Source: Blasia pusilla
Taxonomy: Eukaryota > Marchantiophyta > Marchantiopsida > Blasiales
Assembly (NCBI GenBank): GCA_050084515.1
Contig: CM114274.1
Span: 38,998,001-39,062,000 of the forward strand
Direction of reading: 5' to 3'
DNA length: 64,000 nt
Below the pieces are notes generated by a model that saw nothing but the letters and a program-made list of their open reading frames with translations, was not told the DNA's origin and searched no databases. Of this stretch, positions 1 to 9,497 are shown piece after piece. Each line of letters begins with the position of its first letter. The first letter of the stretch is position 1. The position numbers and the translations under genes were made by a program.

Positions 1-83
1 TCGTCTCTTAGCCTTTTCCAAGAGACTCTACCAAACGCCTCTCCACAGCGCAAACCTCGCGGCGTGAGTTTCTTTGAGTTCTG

Positions 84-1242
84 ATGTTTCGCTTGGCGCG
101 TATTTGGTGTTGTTTGGTTATGAGGGTCGCGACAGATCTAGAGGAGTTTGTGAGCACATCGCCACACATTGTGAGTGGTCCTACTAGTTGGGCGTACGAG
201 ATGGATGACCGGGGTAGAGGACCGCATAGATTTTCAGGTGGAGTAGGCACAATTGTGTTGCACCATTTCATAACATAGTTTAGGAGCTGGTGCGACTCCC
301 ATCGGGCCAAGAACTCTAGAGAGTTCAACCCGTTTACAGCATGGAACGATATGTTCCAGCATTTAGAGGGGGCGCCCAAGGACGATTACCATGATTTCTC
401 TCAGAGATATGCACATGAGATCGAGGCGTGGAGGCTCTACTATTCCCCACATTATGTGTCATGGACGGAGCAGTTCCCAGATTAGGAGGAGGAGTCAAGA
501 GAGGCTACTTCCTCTTCCACTAGTGACGTTTTAGGAGGGGTCACTTGCACGGGAGCAGTTGCACCGTGTAGTCGGGTTCGTCCCAGGTTCAACCTTGTGG
601 TTGAGTTCTTTGTTGAGTTGAGGGCGAGCTACTAGGGGGTACGGATAGAGAAGTTGCGGAGCATCCACGACTTCCAAAGGCGCCCGGGTGAGAGTTTGCG
701 TGAAGCTTACACTCGCTTGCGTTGGTTGATCAACGTCACTCAGGGGGTGACAGAGGCTCAGGCTATTCTGTCATAGTACGCGATGCTGGACCGGACCCTA
801 CGGACACGGATGCGAGAGGGGATGCTTCTTATGAACACCTCCCCTACGTTGAGAGATAATTTTAGGACCGCCGAGAACATTCAGCGCTCCATGGCGGAGG
901 GGAGCGTAGCCACCATGGGTTTGGCGAGAGCAGTCGTGATTGTCTGCACCACCTATGCAGCAACGTGGACTCCAAGATAGGTCAACTATGGCACCACGAG
1001 CTCAAGGAGGATACCAGGAGGCCATGCCATAGAGACCTGCGCCTTCATAGTAGGCGGATGCGGCTCAGCAGCATCCGCCTACTATTACTTGTTGGTCATG
1101 TGGTGGAGCCCATCATCAACGCGATTGCACTCGTCACGGTCATGGACGTGTGCCTCAGCATGGAGGAGGAGATGGTGGTGCACCAGGAAGTTATCAGTGT
1201 GACTATTGTCAGAGGTATGGTGATACACGCGCGAGATGTTTT
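84..1242 (+). pseudogene. Gag region with two CCHC-type zinc knuckles
   Basis: One frame runs from 84 to 980 and is broken only by TAG codons (near 276, 483, 631, 774 and 978). It contains a stretch typical of the plant retrotransposon Gag family (PF03732-like), including the motif RRPGESLREAYTRLR near 680-725. Gag would package the element RNA into particles. After a frame change, two cysteine clusters follow in one frame: the first at 1090-1128 (C-x2-C-x3-H-x4-C) and the second at 1198-1239 (C-x2-C-x4-D-x4-C). The second has Asp where the zinc-binding His is expected (GAT against CAT). The knuckles would bind nucleic acid. Non-functional through stops and shifts. Confidence 0.8.
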
Positions 1243-2155
1243 AGTTTACATCCTTAATTATGTTCGGACCGAGGGCTAGTGAGGGCACCAAAGCGAGTAG
1301 CCGGTCCATGTGGGCCTAGAGATCGTGCACCAGGTGGTTCCGTTAGGGGACGAGAAGCTGGAGTTGCCCAACAGGGTGGTGGAGCTGCCGGTGGAGGAGG
1401 TAGAGTACCACCACCTAGACGCGCCGAGGGAGATGTGGACGTGAGGCTGGGATGGCTGCTCAGATACAGCAACTATAGGAGCAGATTGCCGCTATGGCAT
1501 TGAGATTACCCGATGCCAGATCCGTGGCATCGACATCATATGGAGCAGCCAGAGATTTGGAGGATCCTGGTTGGATGTGCGGGGTTGCCTAGATGGAGGC
1601 AGCCGTAGTTGTGATGCGTGGACCTGCCGCAGAGTTGGATCCACAGCGAGGGGAAGCCAGGAAATATACTAGGCTTCCTCAATCTTTCACGTTGTCCGAG
1701 GCGATGAGGACCCCATCGATGGGTCCTGATCAAAGTTCTTGGAGAGTTGGTGATGTTGTTGGTGTGCAGGCACGGAGGGTGATGGGAGAAGCAAGTACAA
1801 CGACTCCTATTGTTGATGCTCAAGAGGGGCATGTGTCAAGCACGTTGTTGGGGGCGGCCATTGTTGTGTATCGCACTCCTTTATTTTTTGTTTCCGATGT
1901 TATGACGTTGGGGGGTACGCCCGCCGAGGCTTTTCGGCTGGCCGCTCGCTATGCAAGCACGGAGTTGGAGTTCCTTCATCACGTTTAGAGGTGATTGTTG
2001 AGGAGGTGATGGACCTGCCCTTGGAGCGGATGCTCGGGCCATCCACGTCAGATTCATGGCAGGCTGCAAGGATGGCAGAGATGCCCGCTAGACCCGCAAT
2101 AGAGTGTGCCATGGCTTCTCCTGGTATTGTATTGTTGGATAACCAAGGAGAGGTC

Positions 2156-2563
2156 TTCTAGTTGGTGAGTCCTGGAGGTAGATCTTTTAGTCCGCATCGC
2201 GTCTTGTTGGATTGAGGAACACAACCCCTGATGTTGGGAAAAGCGTCATTCAGAGGATTGGGCTTGATGAGAGCCGATGTGGAGCGTTGTCCATTCCGGA
2301 TACAGAAATCCTTGGGTGGAGCAAGTACCACACAATATATCATCCGACCGGAGGTCATGGTGAGGATGCGCCTGGGACATCCTACAGATGAGTCCGTGGT
2401 GCAAGCCAAGGCGATAGTGACTGATGCAGAGTCCTATGACGTCTTGGTTGGTGGAGCAGTATTATACCCGATGGGGTTTTCCATGGATTACTGGGAGGAG
2501 TCAGCGTCCTATAGACCAGGATGGCAGTCAAGTGATGGGCGCCTTAGCTCATTACCCGTTTGA
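2156..2563 (+). pseudogene. Retrotransposon aspartic protease domain
   Basis: The segment reads VLLD-stop-GTQPLMLGKA from about 2201; the Asp codon at 2210-2212 fits the catalytic Asp of the D-S/T-G motif, with the next residue now a TGA. Downstream, at 2438-2479, the sequence reads DVLVGGAVLYPMGF, which resembles the hydrophobic-glycine segment in the second half of gypsy proteases. The enzyme would cut the polyprotein. The frame (position 2 modulo 3) continues past TGA at 2561, TAG near 2672, TGA near 2774 and TGA near 2927 straight into motif I of the methyltransferase, so protease and methyltransferase belonged to one polyprotein. Inactive because of the stop in the active site. Confidence 0.75.
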
Positions 2564-2929
2564 TTCACAGGTGCAGTGATCGAGCAACGGCAAGGAGAGA
2601 TGGCGACCTTAGCAGCATTTAGCAATGCCATCACTTGGCCTAGTGATTTGATTGAGGGACATGTCCATACATAGGATACTCCCGTTCCTGAAATTTCTAT
2701 GGAGAGGAGTGTTATGGTAACCGCATCATTTCGTGGAGGAGAGGTGCCGTTGTGGGGCTCGATTGAGCAGCTTTGACGATTGGCAGATGAGCACGTGCAG
2801 ACGGCGTGGAGCAAGGCGTTTGCACCGGAGCGTGACAGGTCTGAGGAACCCGAGGTAGCAGGGAGTGCAACAATGACACCCTTGGATACCACACCCATTG
2901 TGTGGTGTACCTCGGAGGAGGGTATTTGA

Positions 2930-3872
2930 GTGTTAGATCTCTTTGTAGGGATTAGCACCGCTGTTAGCTATTGTTTTGCAGGAAGGCGTGCGAGTACAAC
3001 AATACCTGTATGTGGAGAGTGATGATGTTGCGAGGCGCGTCTCACTACGACATGTGGCATAGTTACGCCTACGTTTTCCCGAATTACTGTCTGCGTCCGC
3101 GGTACAGGGGCACTAGAGTTCCCTACCGAGGGATATTTCGTTGTTGGGGGCACAGGACTTAGAGCGGGTAGGGACCATTGATTTGGTCATTGCCGGTTGG
3201 CCATGTCAGAGCCAATCGAGTACTGGACGAGGCAGCGGGTTGGCTGACACTCAGTCCAGGTTGTTTTGGGAGATGTTGAGGGTCTTACGGCAGTTGCACG
3301 AGCACTAGTCTCATTCTCCAGCCTACACTCTGGAGAATGTGCCGATCTTAGGAGACTCCAGGTCACGGGTGGTGACAAGTGCTCATGAGGTGTGTGCCTA
3401 GATCGGCCTAGCAGTGTTCTTGGATGTAGCGAGTGTAGGTTCTAGAGCCCATTGCCCACGTCTATGGTGGACCAACTTGGAACCCCATGCAATGTTATGG
3501 AGGGCGTATGCGAGAGTGGAGCGCCCATCCCATTTGTTAGTGGATTCCATTCTGGATCTACGTCGACCATCGTTGATCGACCACCGTTGAGTGTGGTCAA
3601 TAGGATAGGCAGGCCGCGGGCAGCCTTTCCCACGTTTGTGAGTTTTCCCGCTTCCTATGCATACTAGGAGGCCACTCCTGGCTTGGTTTGGGATGACCAA
3701 GTTCAGAGGTTGGTGGAGCCCAACGCTCACGAGAGAGAGCAGGCAATGGGATTTCCCACAGGAGTGACGGCAGTACCGTCAATATCGAGAGGCATCACGA
3801 CGCCATGTCTTGGGTCACGTGATGGACTTGAACTGCTTGACATGGATCTTCAGCTTGGGAGTGGCTGAGCAG
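2930..3872 (+). pseudogene. C5-cytosine DNA methyltransferase domain inside the retrotransposon polyprotein (degraded)
   Basis: C5-cytosine methyltransferases move a methyl group from S-adenosylmethionine to cytosine in DNA. The motifs lie in standard order: motif I, VLDLFVGIST (2930-2959); motif II, YVESDD (about 2997-3014); motif IV, GWPCQSQS with the catalytic Cys codon at 3204-3206; motif VI, ENV at 3333-3341; motif VIII-like, RAHCPRLWWTNL (3444-3479); motif X, EPNAHEREQAMGFP (3716-3757); then a C-terminal segment MDLNCLTWIF (about 3822-3851). The domain is about 310 residues. Linear order rules out the permuted DRM type, and the WWTNL and LNCLTW segments look most like DNMT3, which is an inference. 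One frame change near 2975 and two near 3660-3800, plus seven TAG/TGA stops, break it. It lies between protease and RT and shares the protease frame at its start. Confidence 0.88.
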
Positions 3873-4180
3873 CGTCGGATGAGATCACGACAAATCACAG
3901 CGGTTACGTTGGTGAGCCCCACGCCTATCGAGACGGTGGAGGCAGTGGCTGGGGGCGAGACCCAAGGAGATCGGGAGAGACACCCTTGGACTTCTTGGGA
4001 TGTTTGCAGGTATGCCAGGAGATGATAGTCACAACATCGAGCGTCGTTTAGGGCAGTGCATGTGGAGGAGATCAGAGTTTGCAGTTGGCTGCAAGAGAGC
4101 GATTAAGTGTTGTTGTTCGAGACGAGGTTGCACCATAGCAACCACCGATACCCGCGCCGGAGAGTCCTACCGTAGTCACG

Positions 4181-5630
4181 ATGGAGACTTGGGAGCCAGA
4201 TATGGGCCCTAAGTTGACAGGAGGAGAGCGGCGTCGAATACATCAATTCCTCAAGAGTTATAGGAGCTGCTTTACGTTTAGCATGGAGGATTTGGGTATG
4301 CTGAAGGGACCGGGGATCCGCATTGATTTGTCGAGTGATACGTCGATCTTCCGACGACCCTACATGTACAGTGATATGGAGAGGGCATTGATTCAGAGTA
4401 GGAGCCAGGACTTGGTCGGAGCAGGACTAGTGGAGATGTCGCATGGGGAGTATGCATATGCCACTGTCATGCCCACCAAGAAGGATGAGCATGGCAACTG
4501 GAGGGATAGGCGGATGTGTGGGGATTACTGACCTATCAATCGGCAGACAAAGTCCGATAGGTATGCCATGCCCACCCCTGAGGAGATCTTTGATGCGATT
4601 GGTCACGCAAAGGTCTTCAGTTCATTGGATTTGTGAGCCGATACCATCAGCTGCCTGTCAGATTGGAGGACAGGCAGAAGACTGCATTTTGGGGCATCAA
4701 TGCTCATGGGAAGGATTTTTTGTTCCAATGGCGGTTCTTACCATTTGGGTTAAAGAACCCCCTAGTTGAGTTTCAGAGGGTCATGGATAGGATCTTGGCT
4801 GGTCTGGATTTTGCTAGGTGTTATATTGATGACATCGTAGTCTTTAGCACCATGGTTGAGGAGCATGAGTGACATCTAGAGGAGGTCTTTTGACAATTGC
4901 AATTACATGGGCTGAAGCTACATCCAGGCAACTGCAAGTTCTTCTATGACCAGATTGAGTACTTGGGTCATACGATATACCTAGGGGACCTTGGTGTTCA
5001 ACAGACGAAGGTAGAGGCTATCTCACACATTCCACGCTCTACAGATGTGAGCCGTGTTCGCTCATTCATGGGATTGACGAACTTCTATCGGCGGTACCTC
5101 AAGGGATTCAGTTCGATTGTGAAGCTGCCGACCTTGCTGAACAAGGTGGATCAGGAGTGGCACTGGGGGGATGAGCAGGTGCGAGCATTTAAGTTGCTCA
5201 AGGACAGGTTGATGTCCGCGCCCATCTTGAGGAGACCAATCAGGGGGCGTCCTTTCCAGTTGCACAAAGATTGGAGCATGTTGGGGCTTGGAGCGGTGCT
5301 CACCCAGCATGATGATGAGGGTAGAGAGTTCGTGGTGGCTTACGCTAGCCGCTCAAACAACGCTGCAGAGGCGAAGTACAGCTCGTATGAGGGTGAGTGC
5401 TTGGCTGCAGTGTGGGCTATTGCGCATTTCAGGTGTTACTTATTCGACAATCCCTTTACCATCATCACTAATTATCAACCAGTGAAGTGGTTGATGGAGT
5501 CAGACGAGCTTACAGAGAAGCTTGCGAGATGGGCTGTGTTGCTGTAGGAGTATGATTTTCAGGTGGTACATAGACCTGGGATGCTCAAACAAGATGCAGA
5601 TGGGTTGAGTCGTAACCCATGCCCGAGTCA
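4181..5630 (+). pseudogene. Reverse transcriptase and RNase H
   Basis: The domain starts with an RT N-terminal segment (MGPKLTGGERRRIHQFLKS, about 4202) and continues through RRMCGDY-stop-PINRQT (the stop at 4529 sits where gypsy RTs have Arg), YHQLPVR, FLPFGLKNP and the catalytic YIDD at 4822-4833. A one-base deletion near 4637 shifts the frame just before YHQLP; the rest keeps one frame to about 6390. RNase H follows with HKDWSMLGLGAVL, YSSYEGECLAAVWA and FTIITNYQPVKWLM; the last catalytic Asp and its neighbour are now Asn and Tyr (5470-5475), both single transitions. Stops at 4634, 4870 and 4891 are TGA, and the stop at 5545 is TAG. The enzymes would copy element RNA to DNA. Confidence 0.93.
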
Positions 5631-5994
5631 GGAAGATGCGACTGGAGCTCAATGGCATGGAGAGAGTGATGAGGAGTCAGTGCCAGGATGGCACGCGTCA
5701 ACCTATTTAGGCATGTTGGCTATGGAGATCCAGAGTGTGGAGACTTCGATGGTGAGATCTAGTGGAGAGTCCTTGGATCCCGAGGCTAGTGAGGAGACCA
5801 CAGGTGGCCGAGATATTCATGATGATGGAGTAGTCTTGGAGTACCTTCGTACTGGCAGCGTTGCGAGCACCGTGGATGCTAGAGAGTGGGATTGGATCCT
5901 ACAGCGGGCCAGACGGTTCCGTTGGGAGGGGACACATATTTTGAGGGTTTGGAAGGATGGTAGAGTACGCTTAGTGCCGCATCCTTTGCAGAGA

Positions 5995-7115
5995 GCACGA
6001 CTAGTATAGCATGCCCACGAGGAGTTGGATCACTTTGGGATGAAGCGGACGTACAGCTTGCTCCAGATTCAGTATTGGTGGCGAGGCATGCAGACTGACG
6101 TTCAGTAGTTTGTTGCCAGGTGCATGATGTGTGATCGAGTCCGAGCATTGTTCAATGCTCTGACTCCACAGTTGCATCCATTACCTATGATGGGCCTAGG
6201 ATATAGATGGAGTTTGGATTTTGCAGGACCTTTGCCTTTGACGGAGCGTCACAGTCGTTATATGTTGGTGATGGCCGAGCACTTCTTGAAGTGGATCGAT
6301 TTGGTTGCATTGCTTGACAAAGCGAGTGAGGAAGTAGCTTATGCCTTCCTTGAAAAAGTGTTGAGTCATTATGGTGCACCGGTTCAGGTGTTGACAAACA
6401 AGGTACCGAGTTTTACGGTGAGTTCCAGGCCTTCTGTGATCAGGCCCTGATCGACCACCGCACGACTTTGCGAGATCATCCCGAGGCGGATGGATTAGCG
6501 GAGAGAGTTGTGCAGATGGTGAAGAGGGGTTTACGCAAGTATGTCTTGTAGAGAGGTCACCTAGGAGATTGGGACCTCTAGTTGTCATGGTTGGCGATGG
6601 GATACAGATTCAGAAGGTAGGCATCCTTAGCATTTTTTTCACCGTACTTGCTACTTTATGGCCGAGAGCCAGATTTACCTGCGACCATTCGTCAAGATGC
6701 TGGTGAGGTCCTGGACCTTGATGACCCAGATGTATGGATGCAAGCATGTTCTCAGAGGGCTGATTTATTTCAAAGAATGATGCCCATGGCGTTCGAGAAC
6801 TTGGCGATTGCGCAGCATCGGGATACGTTGAGGTATGCGATTATTCAGGGTGGTGGTTATTGACCAACTATCCGGAGGTTTCATCAGGGAGATTATGTCT
6901 ACTGCAACAGACGGCACCAACGACGTTGGATGTTACAGCATGGCGCACTATCCTGAGAGTGCGTGACGTTTTATCCTCCGGTGTTCCCTTGTTGGACGGA
7001 CACGATGGTATGTTATGGAAGGACCACGTGCGTAATTGTGCGCCATATCACCTTCCTAACATTGATGGTACAGTAGATCCGAGCTCAGTAGTAGTTCCTG
7101 TAGGCTTGCGTTGTA
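5995..7115 (+). pseudogene. Integrase (HHCC, DDE core and C-terminal domain)
   Basis: The zinc-binding end has His codons at 6016 and 6031 (H-x4-H) and Cys codons at 6121 and 6130 (C-x2-C). The DDE core has its first Asp in WSLDFAGPLP (codon 6217). The second is Asn (codon 6397) where gypsy integrases have Asp. The Glu is in ADGLAERVV (codon 6501), after a frame shift near 6400. A segment LLYGREPDLP (about 6648) and a C-terminal part with TILRVRDVLSSG and KDHVRNCAPYHLP follow, after another shift near 6890. The enzyme would insert the element cDNA. Stops at 6007, about 6106, 6549 and 6582 are TAG, and the one near 6861 is TGA. Degraded. Confidence 0.88.
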
Positions 7116-7116
7116 T

Positions 7117-7248
7117 GTTGTGTATTCTGCTTGTGGTGCGGCCACAATGCTAGTCTGTGATGGATGTTTGAGAGATTGGCATATGGCATGTCTGACACCA
7201 CCTCCCACTAAGGTTCCTCGGGGATGATGGATGTGTCCCAGATGTATA
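7117..7248 (+). pseudogene. PHD finger at the C-terminus of the retrotransposon polyprotein
   Basis: The frame reads Y-S-A-C (7123-7134), then VCDGC (7153-7167), RDWHMAC (7171-7191) and, after a TGA at 7225, WMCPRC (7228-7245). This matches the C4-H-C3 ligand spacing of a PHD finger, including the Trp before the last Cys pair. The first ligand is Tyr (TAT) where Cys (TGT) is expected, one G-to-A change. PHD fingers read histone H3 tails or their methyl marks. It lies directly after the integrase C-terminal domain, one frame change away, so it was probably the last domain of Pol. Its role in targeting integration to chromatin is inferred by analogy with chromodomains. Confidence 0.8.
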
Positions 7249-7564
7249 TAGAGGAGATACTAGGTAGGTTTCGATTTCGACTTTTTCTGTTACATGGATG
7301 ACATGAATGCGACTAACGATGGGGCCACATGAGCACCTGGCCTTTTTGCTCTTAGCGTCCTACAGATGTATGTTGTAGTACGTAGGGATAGATGGCTATC
7401 TGGAGTTAGAGGGACCTAACCACCAGTTAGGGGGGCCATTCGAGATATTTTGGTACTTCTCACCTCTGTGTATGGATACCATGAGTTAACATGGGATCGT
7501 GTGTGTTTATGTGTGTGTTCAATGACAACGATGTATGTTGTGCGATGTGTATGCGCACGAAAAT

Positions 7565-7806
7565 TGTTACGACTGTTATGATAGATCGGTGGGATCTAGC
7601 AGAGCGTCTGCACGAGTAGTGGAGGACAGGCCCAAGAGGTCGAGGATGACCTGTTGAGGCCTCGGGAAACCTGAGAGAGCAGGTTTCCCCTTTCGTTTCG
7701 GTTCATTTGGAGCCATATTGAGAAACTTATTATTTTAGGTAAGTACCTTTTTGAGTATATGATTGACTTTCTATTTTTGGTAAGTGGCCCTTGACCTCCT
7801 ACATCA
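7565..7806 (+). repeat. LTR-like repeat, copy 1 (sense)
   Basis: Starts TGTTACG and lies about 320 bp after the PHD finger, where a 3' LTR would be. The same sequence recurs inverted at 7807-7933 and, more diverged, inverted at about 9240-9497; all three share the TGT boundary. I did not find a clear polypurine tract directly before it, so LTR identity is probable but unproven. Confidence 0.6.
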
Positions 7807-7933
7807 AGGGAAAACCTGCTCTCTCAGGTTTCCCGGGGCCTCAGAAGGTCATCCTCGACCTCCTTAGCATGTCCTCCACTACTCGCAAAGGTTCTCTACT
7901 AGATCTCACGGATCTATCCTAAGAGACGTAACA
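7807..7933 (-). repeat. LTR-like repeat, copy 2 (inverted, truncated)
   Basis: The reverse complement aligns with about 7565-7697 almost base for base, including CCTGAGAGAGCAGGTT, GAGGTCGAGGATGACC and GAGTAGTGGAGGACA. It faces copy 1 across about 110 bases, forming an inverted repeat with arms of about 130 bp. Confidence 0.75.
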
Positions 7934-9239
7934 GAATCTATAATGCTTGAAACTTTGCAAATTCAGCAAGAGTGATCTATACATATTATGCAATATTCTC
8001 ATAGATTTTCATTATTTTCGAATGAAATGTCGGACTCATAAAATCATAGTTTCTTTTTTGAATCGTACAGAATGGTAAACAAAAACAATTAATAAAAAAA
8101 TTGGTTCACATTTGCATGATTGATGGTAAAAAAACGAGATACTCATAATACTTCCCTCATTCTTTTGATTTAAATTTTCAAAGTGAAGAAATAACCTATC
8201 CAATATGAATTATTAATTGAAAGATAAAAATAACCTTGGGACCACTACTTTATAGAAGAGTTAAAAACCACGTGAAATTATATTTTTCATAGTCAAAATC
8301 TCATATATGACAAAAATTGTCATTTTATCCAATCCTCCATGAGTGCTTTTATGTGAGAGGATTGGTTTTCGAGATATTTTCATGCATTTTTTCCTAGTTT
8401 ATAGATTATTACCAATAAGAGAGGGACATATTTCATGTGTATATGTATATATCATTTTCTTTGGAGATATTGGGTATTTATCATCAAATTTTCCACCTAT
8501 AAATTTGACCATAAACTATAATAGAATCCCCAAAGTAAGATTTTCCTCCTTTTGCATTGAAATTTAGAAATATTATATATTAATTTTATTCCTCATTTGA
8601 AAATGATATGCAAAAGCATTGTGAGGTGAGATCCAATCACTACCACCAAATACACATCTTCATGTGATTATCTTGCAATTCTCATGAGGATATCGCTACG
8701 TGAAGCAACAATTCTTATTATAATGTGCACATAGAATAGGAAACCAAGGATATAGATTATCCCATTTTATAATCATCATAAAGGATGAAACGAGATAAAT
8801 TTTGGCTATTTATGCTTGTTGGGTAATGTAGTGTGAAGAACCTAATAAGAATCCAAATCGTTGGATACGTAGATTTTGGATCAAGGAGAAATAATAGTAG
8901 TATGTGAGATGGAGAGTGAGGAGTAAGGAAAGGGAACAGAACATCATGGTGAAGGGAAAGAGGTGGGTGATAGCTCAACTCTTATAATCTTATAATCTTG
9001 TGTTATCTTCTGGATAACTCCATCATTCGAGTGGCAATCCAAAATCCAAATCCAAAAATTTGAATCGAAGATTTCAAATTAAGTCATAGTTTGTTCATAC
9101 AGTTCAATGCCTCTTATATTGTCATCAAGAAGCTAGTGAGCTTCAATTTATGTAACTCCCAAGCTCTATCTTCTCTTTGGGTATATCCCCTTCCCTCTCC
9201 CAAGCTCTCTCCACGTAACCTATGCTCGCAAGTCACCTC
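7934..9239. other. AT-rich intergenic DNA
   Basis: Strongly AT-rich with frequent stops in all frames. I see no domain, RNA gene or clear repeat except the approach to the next LTR-like copy. Confidence 0.6.
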
Positions 9240-9497
9240 CTTGGCTCTTGACTTGTTATAGGACGTTAAGGGCTACTTCTCAAAGTTGAAATTCAACTGT
9301 GTTCAAAATGGCAACTTACTCAAAATAGCTAATAAGTTTCTTTATATGGCTCCAAATGAATCGAAACGCAGAGGAAACCTACTGTCTCAGGTTACCCATA
9401 GCCTCAACAGGTTATCCTAGACCTTTTGAGGTTGTCCTCTAGTATCCTCAAATGGGCTCTACTACATCTCATTGCTCTATCCTGAAAAGACATGACA
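9240..9497 (-). repeat. LTR-like repeat, copy 3 (diverged)
   Basis: The reverse complement follows copy 1 from TGTCATG (for TGTTACG) through the CCTGAGACAG-AGGTTTCC block, the TTCATTTGGAGCCATAT block and the AGTAGCCCTTAACGTCCTA block. It may extend further left, towards 9170, as a solo LTR in the minus direction. Confidence 0.6.

Larger units (their letters stand above)
1..7564 (+). mobile_element. Degraded Ty3/gypsy-like LTR retrotransposon carrying DNA methyltransferase and PHD domains
   Basis: The internal region of one element reads along the plus strand in this order: Gag, two zinc knuckles, aspartic protease, C5-cytosine methyltransferase, reverse transcriptase, RNase H, integrase, PHD finger. 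The RT-RNase H-integrase order is that of Ty3/gypsy elements. The 5' LTR and primer-binding site are not in view, so the element is cut by the left edge or lacks its 5' end. The reading path changes frame several times and holds nearly thirty stops, all TAG or TGA, so this copy is dead. The stretch 1243-2150 between the knuckles and the protease has open segments I do not recognise, and 7249-7564 holds no clear domain. A chromodomain, common in plant gypsy chromoviruses, was not seen; the PHD finger occupies a similar C-terminal place. Confidence is high for the element and moderate for its outer limits. Confidence 0.93.

Noticed and set aside
2930-3872. DRM-type (rearranged) methyltransferase
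   Set aside because: Motif I precedes IV, VI, VIII and X in linear order, whereas DRM enzymes have the blocks permuted.
6860-7250. Chromodomain at the end of the integrase
   Set aside because: No chromodomain aromatic pattern is visible; the cysteine-histidine spacing instead fits a PHD finger.
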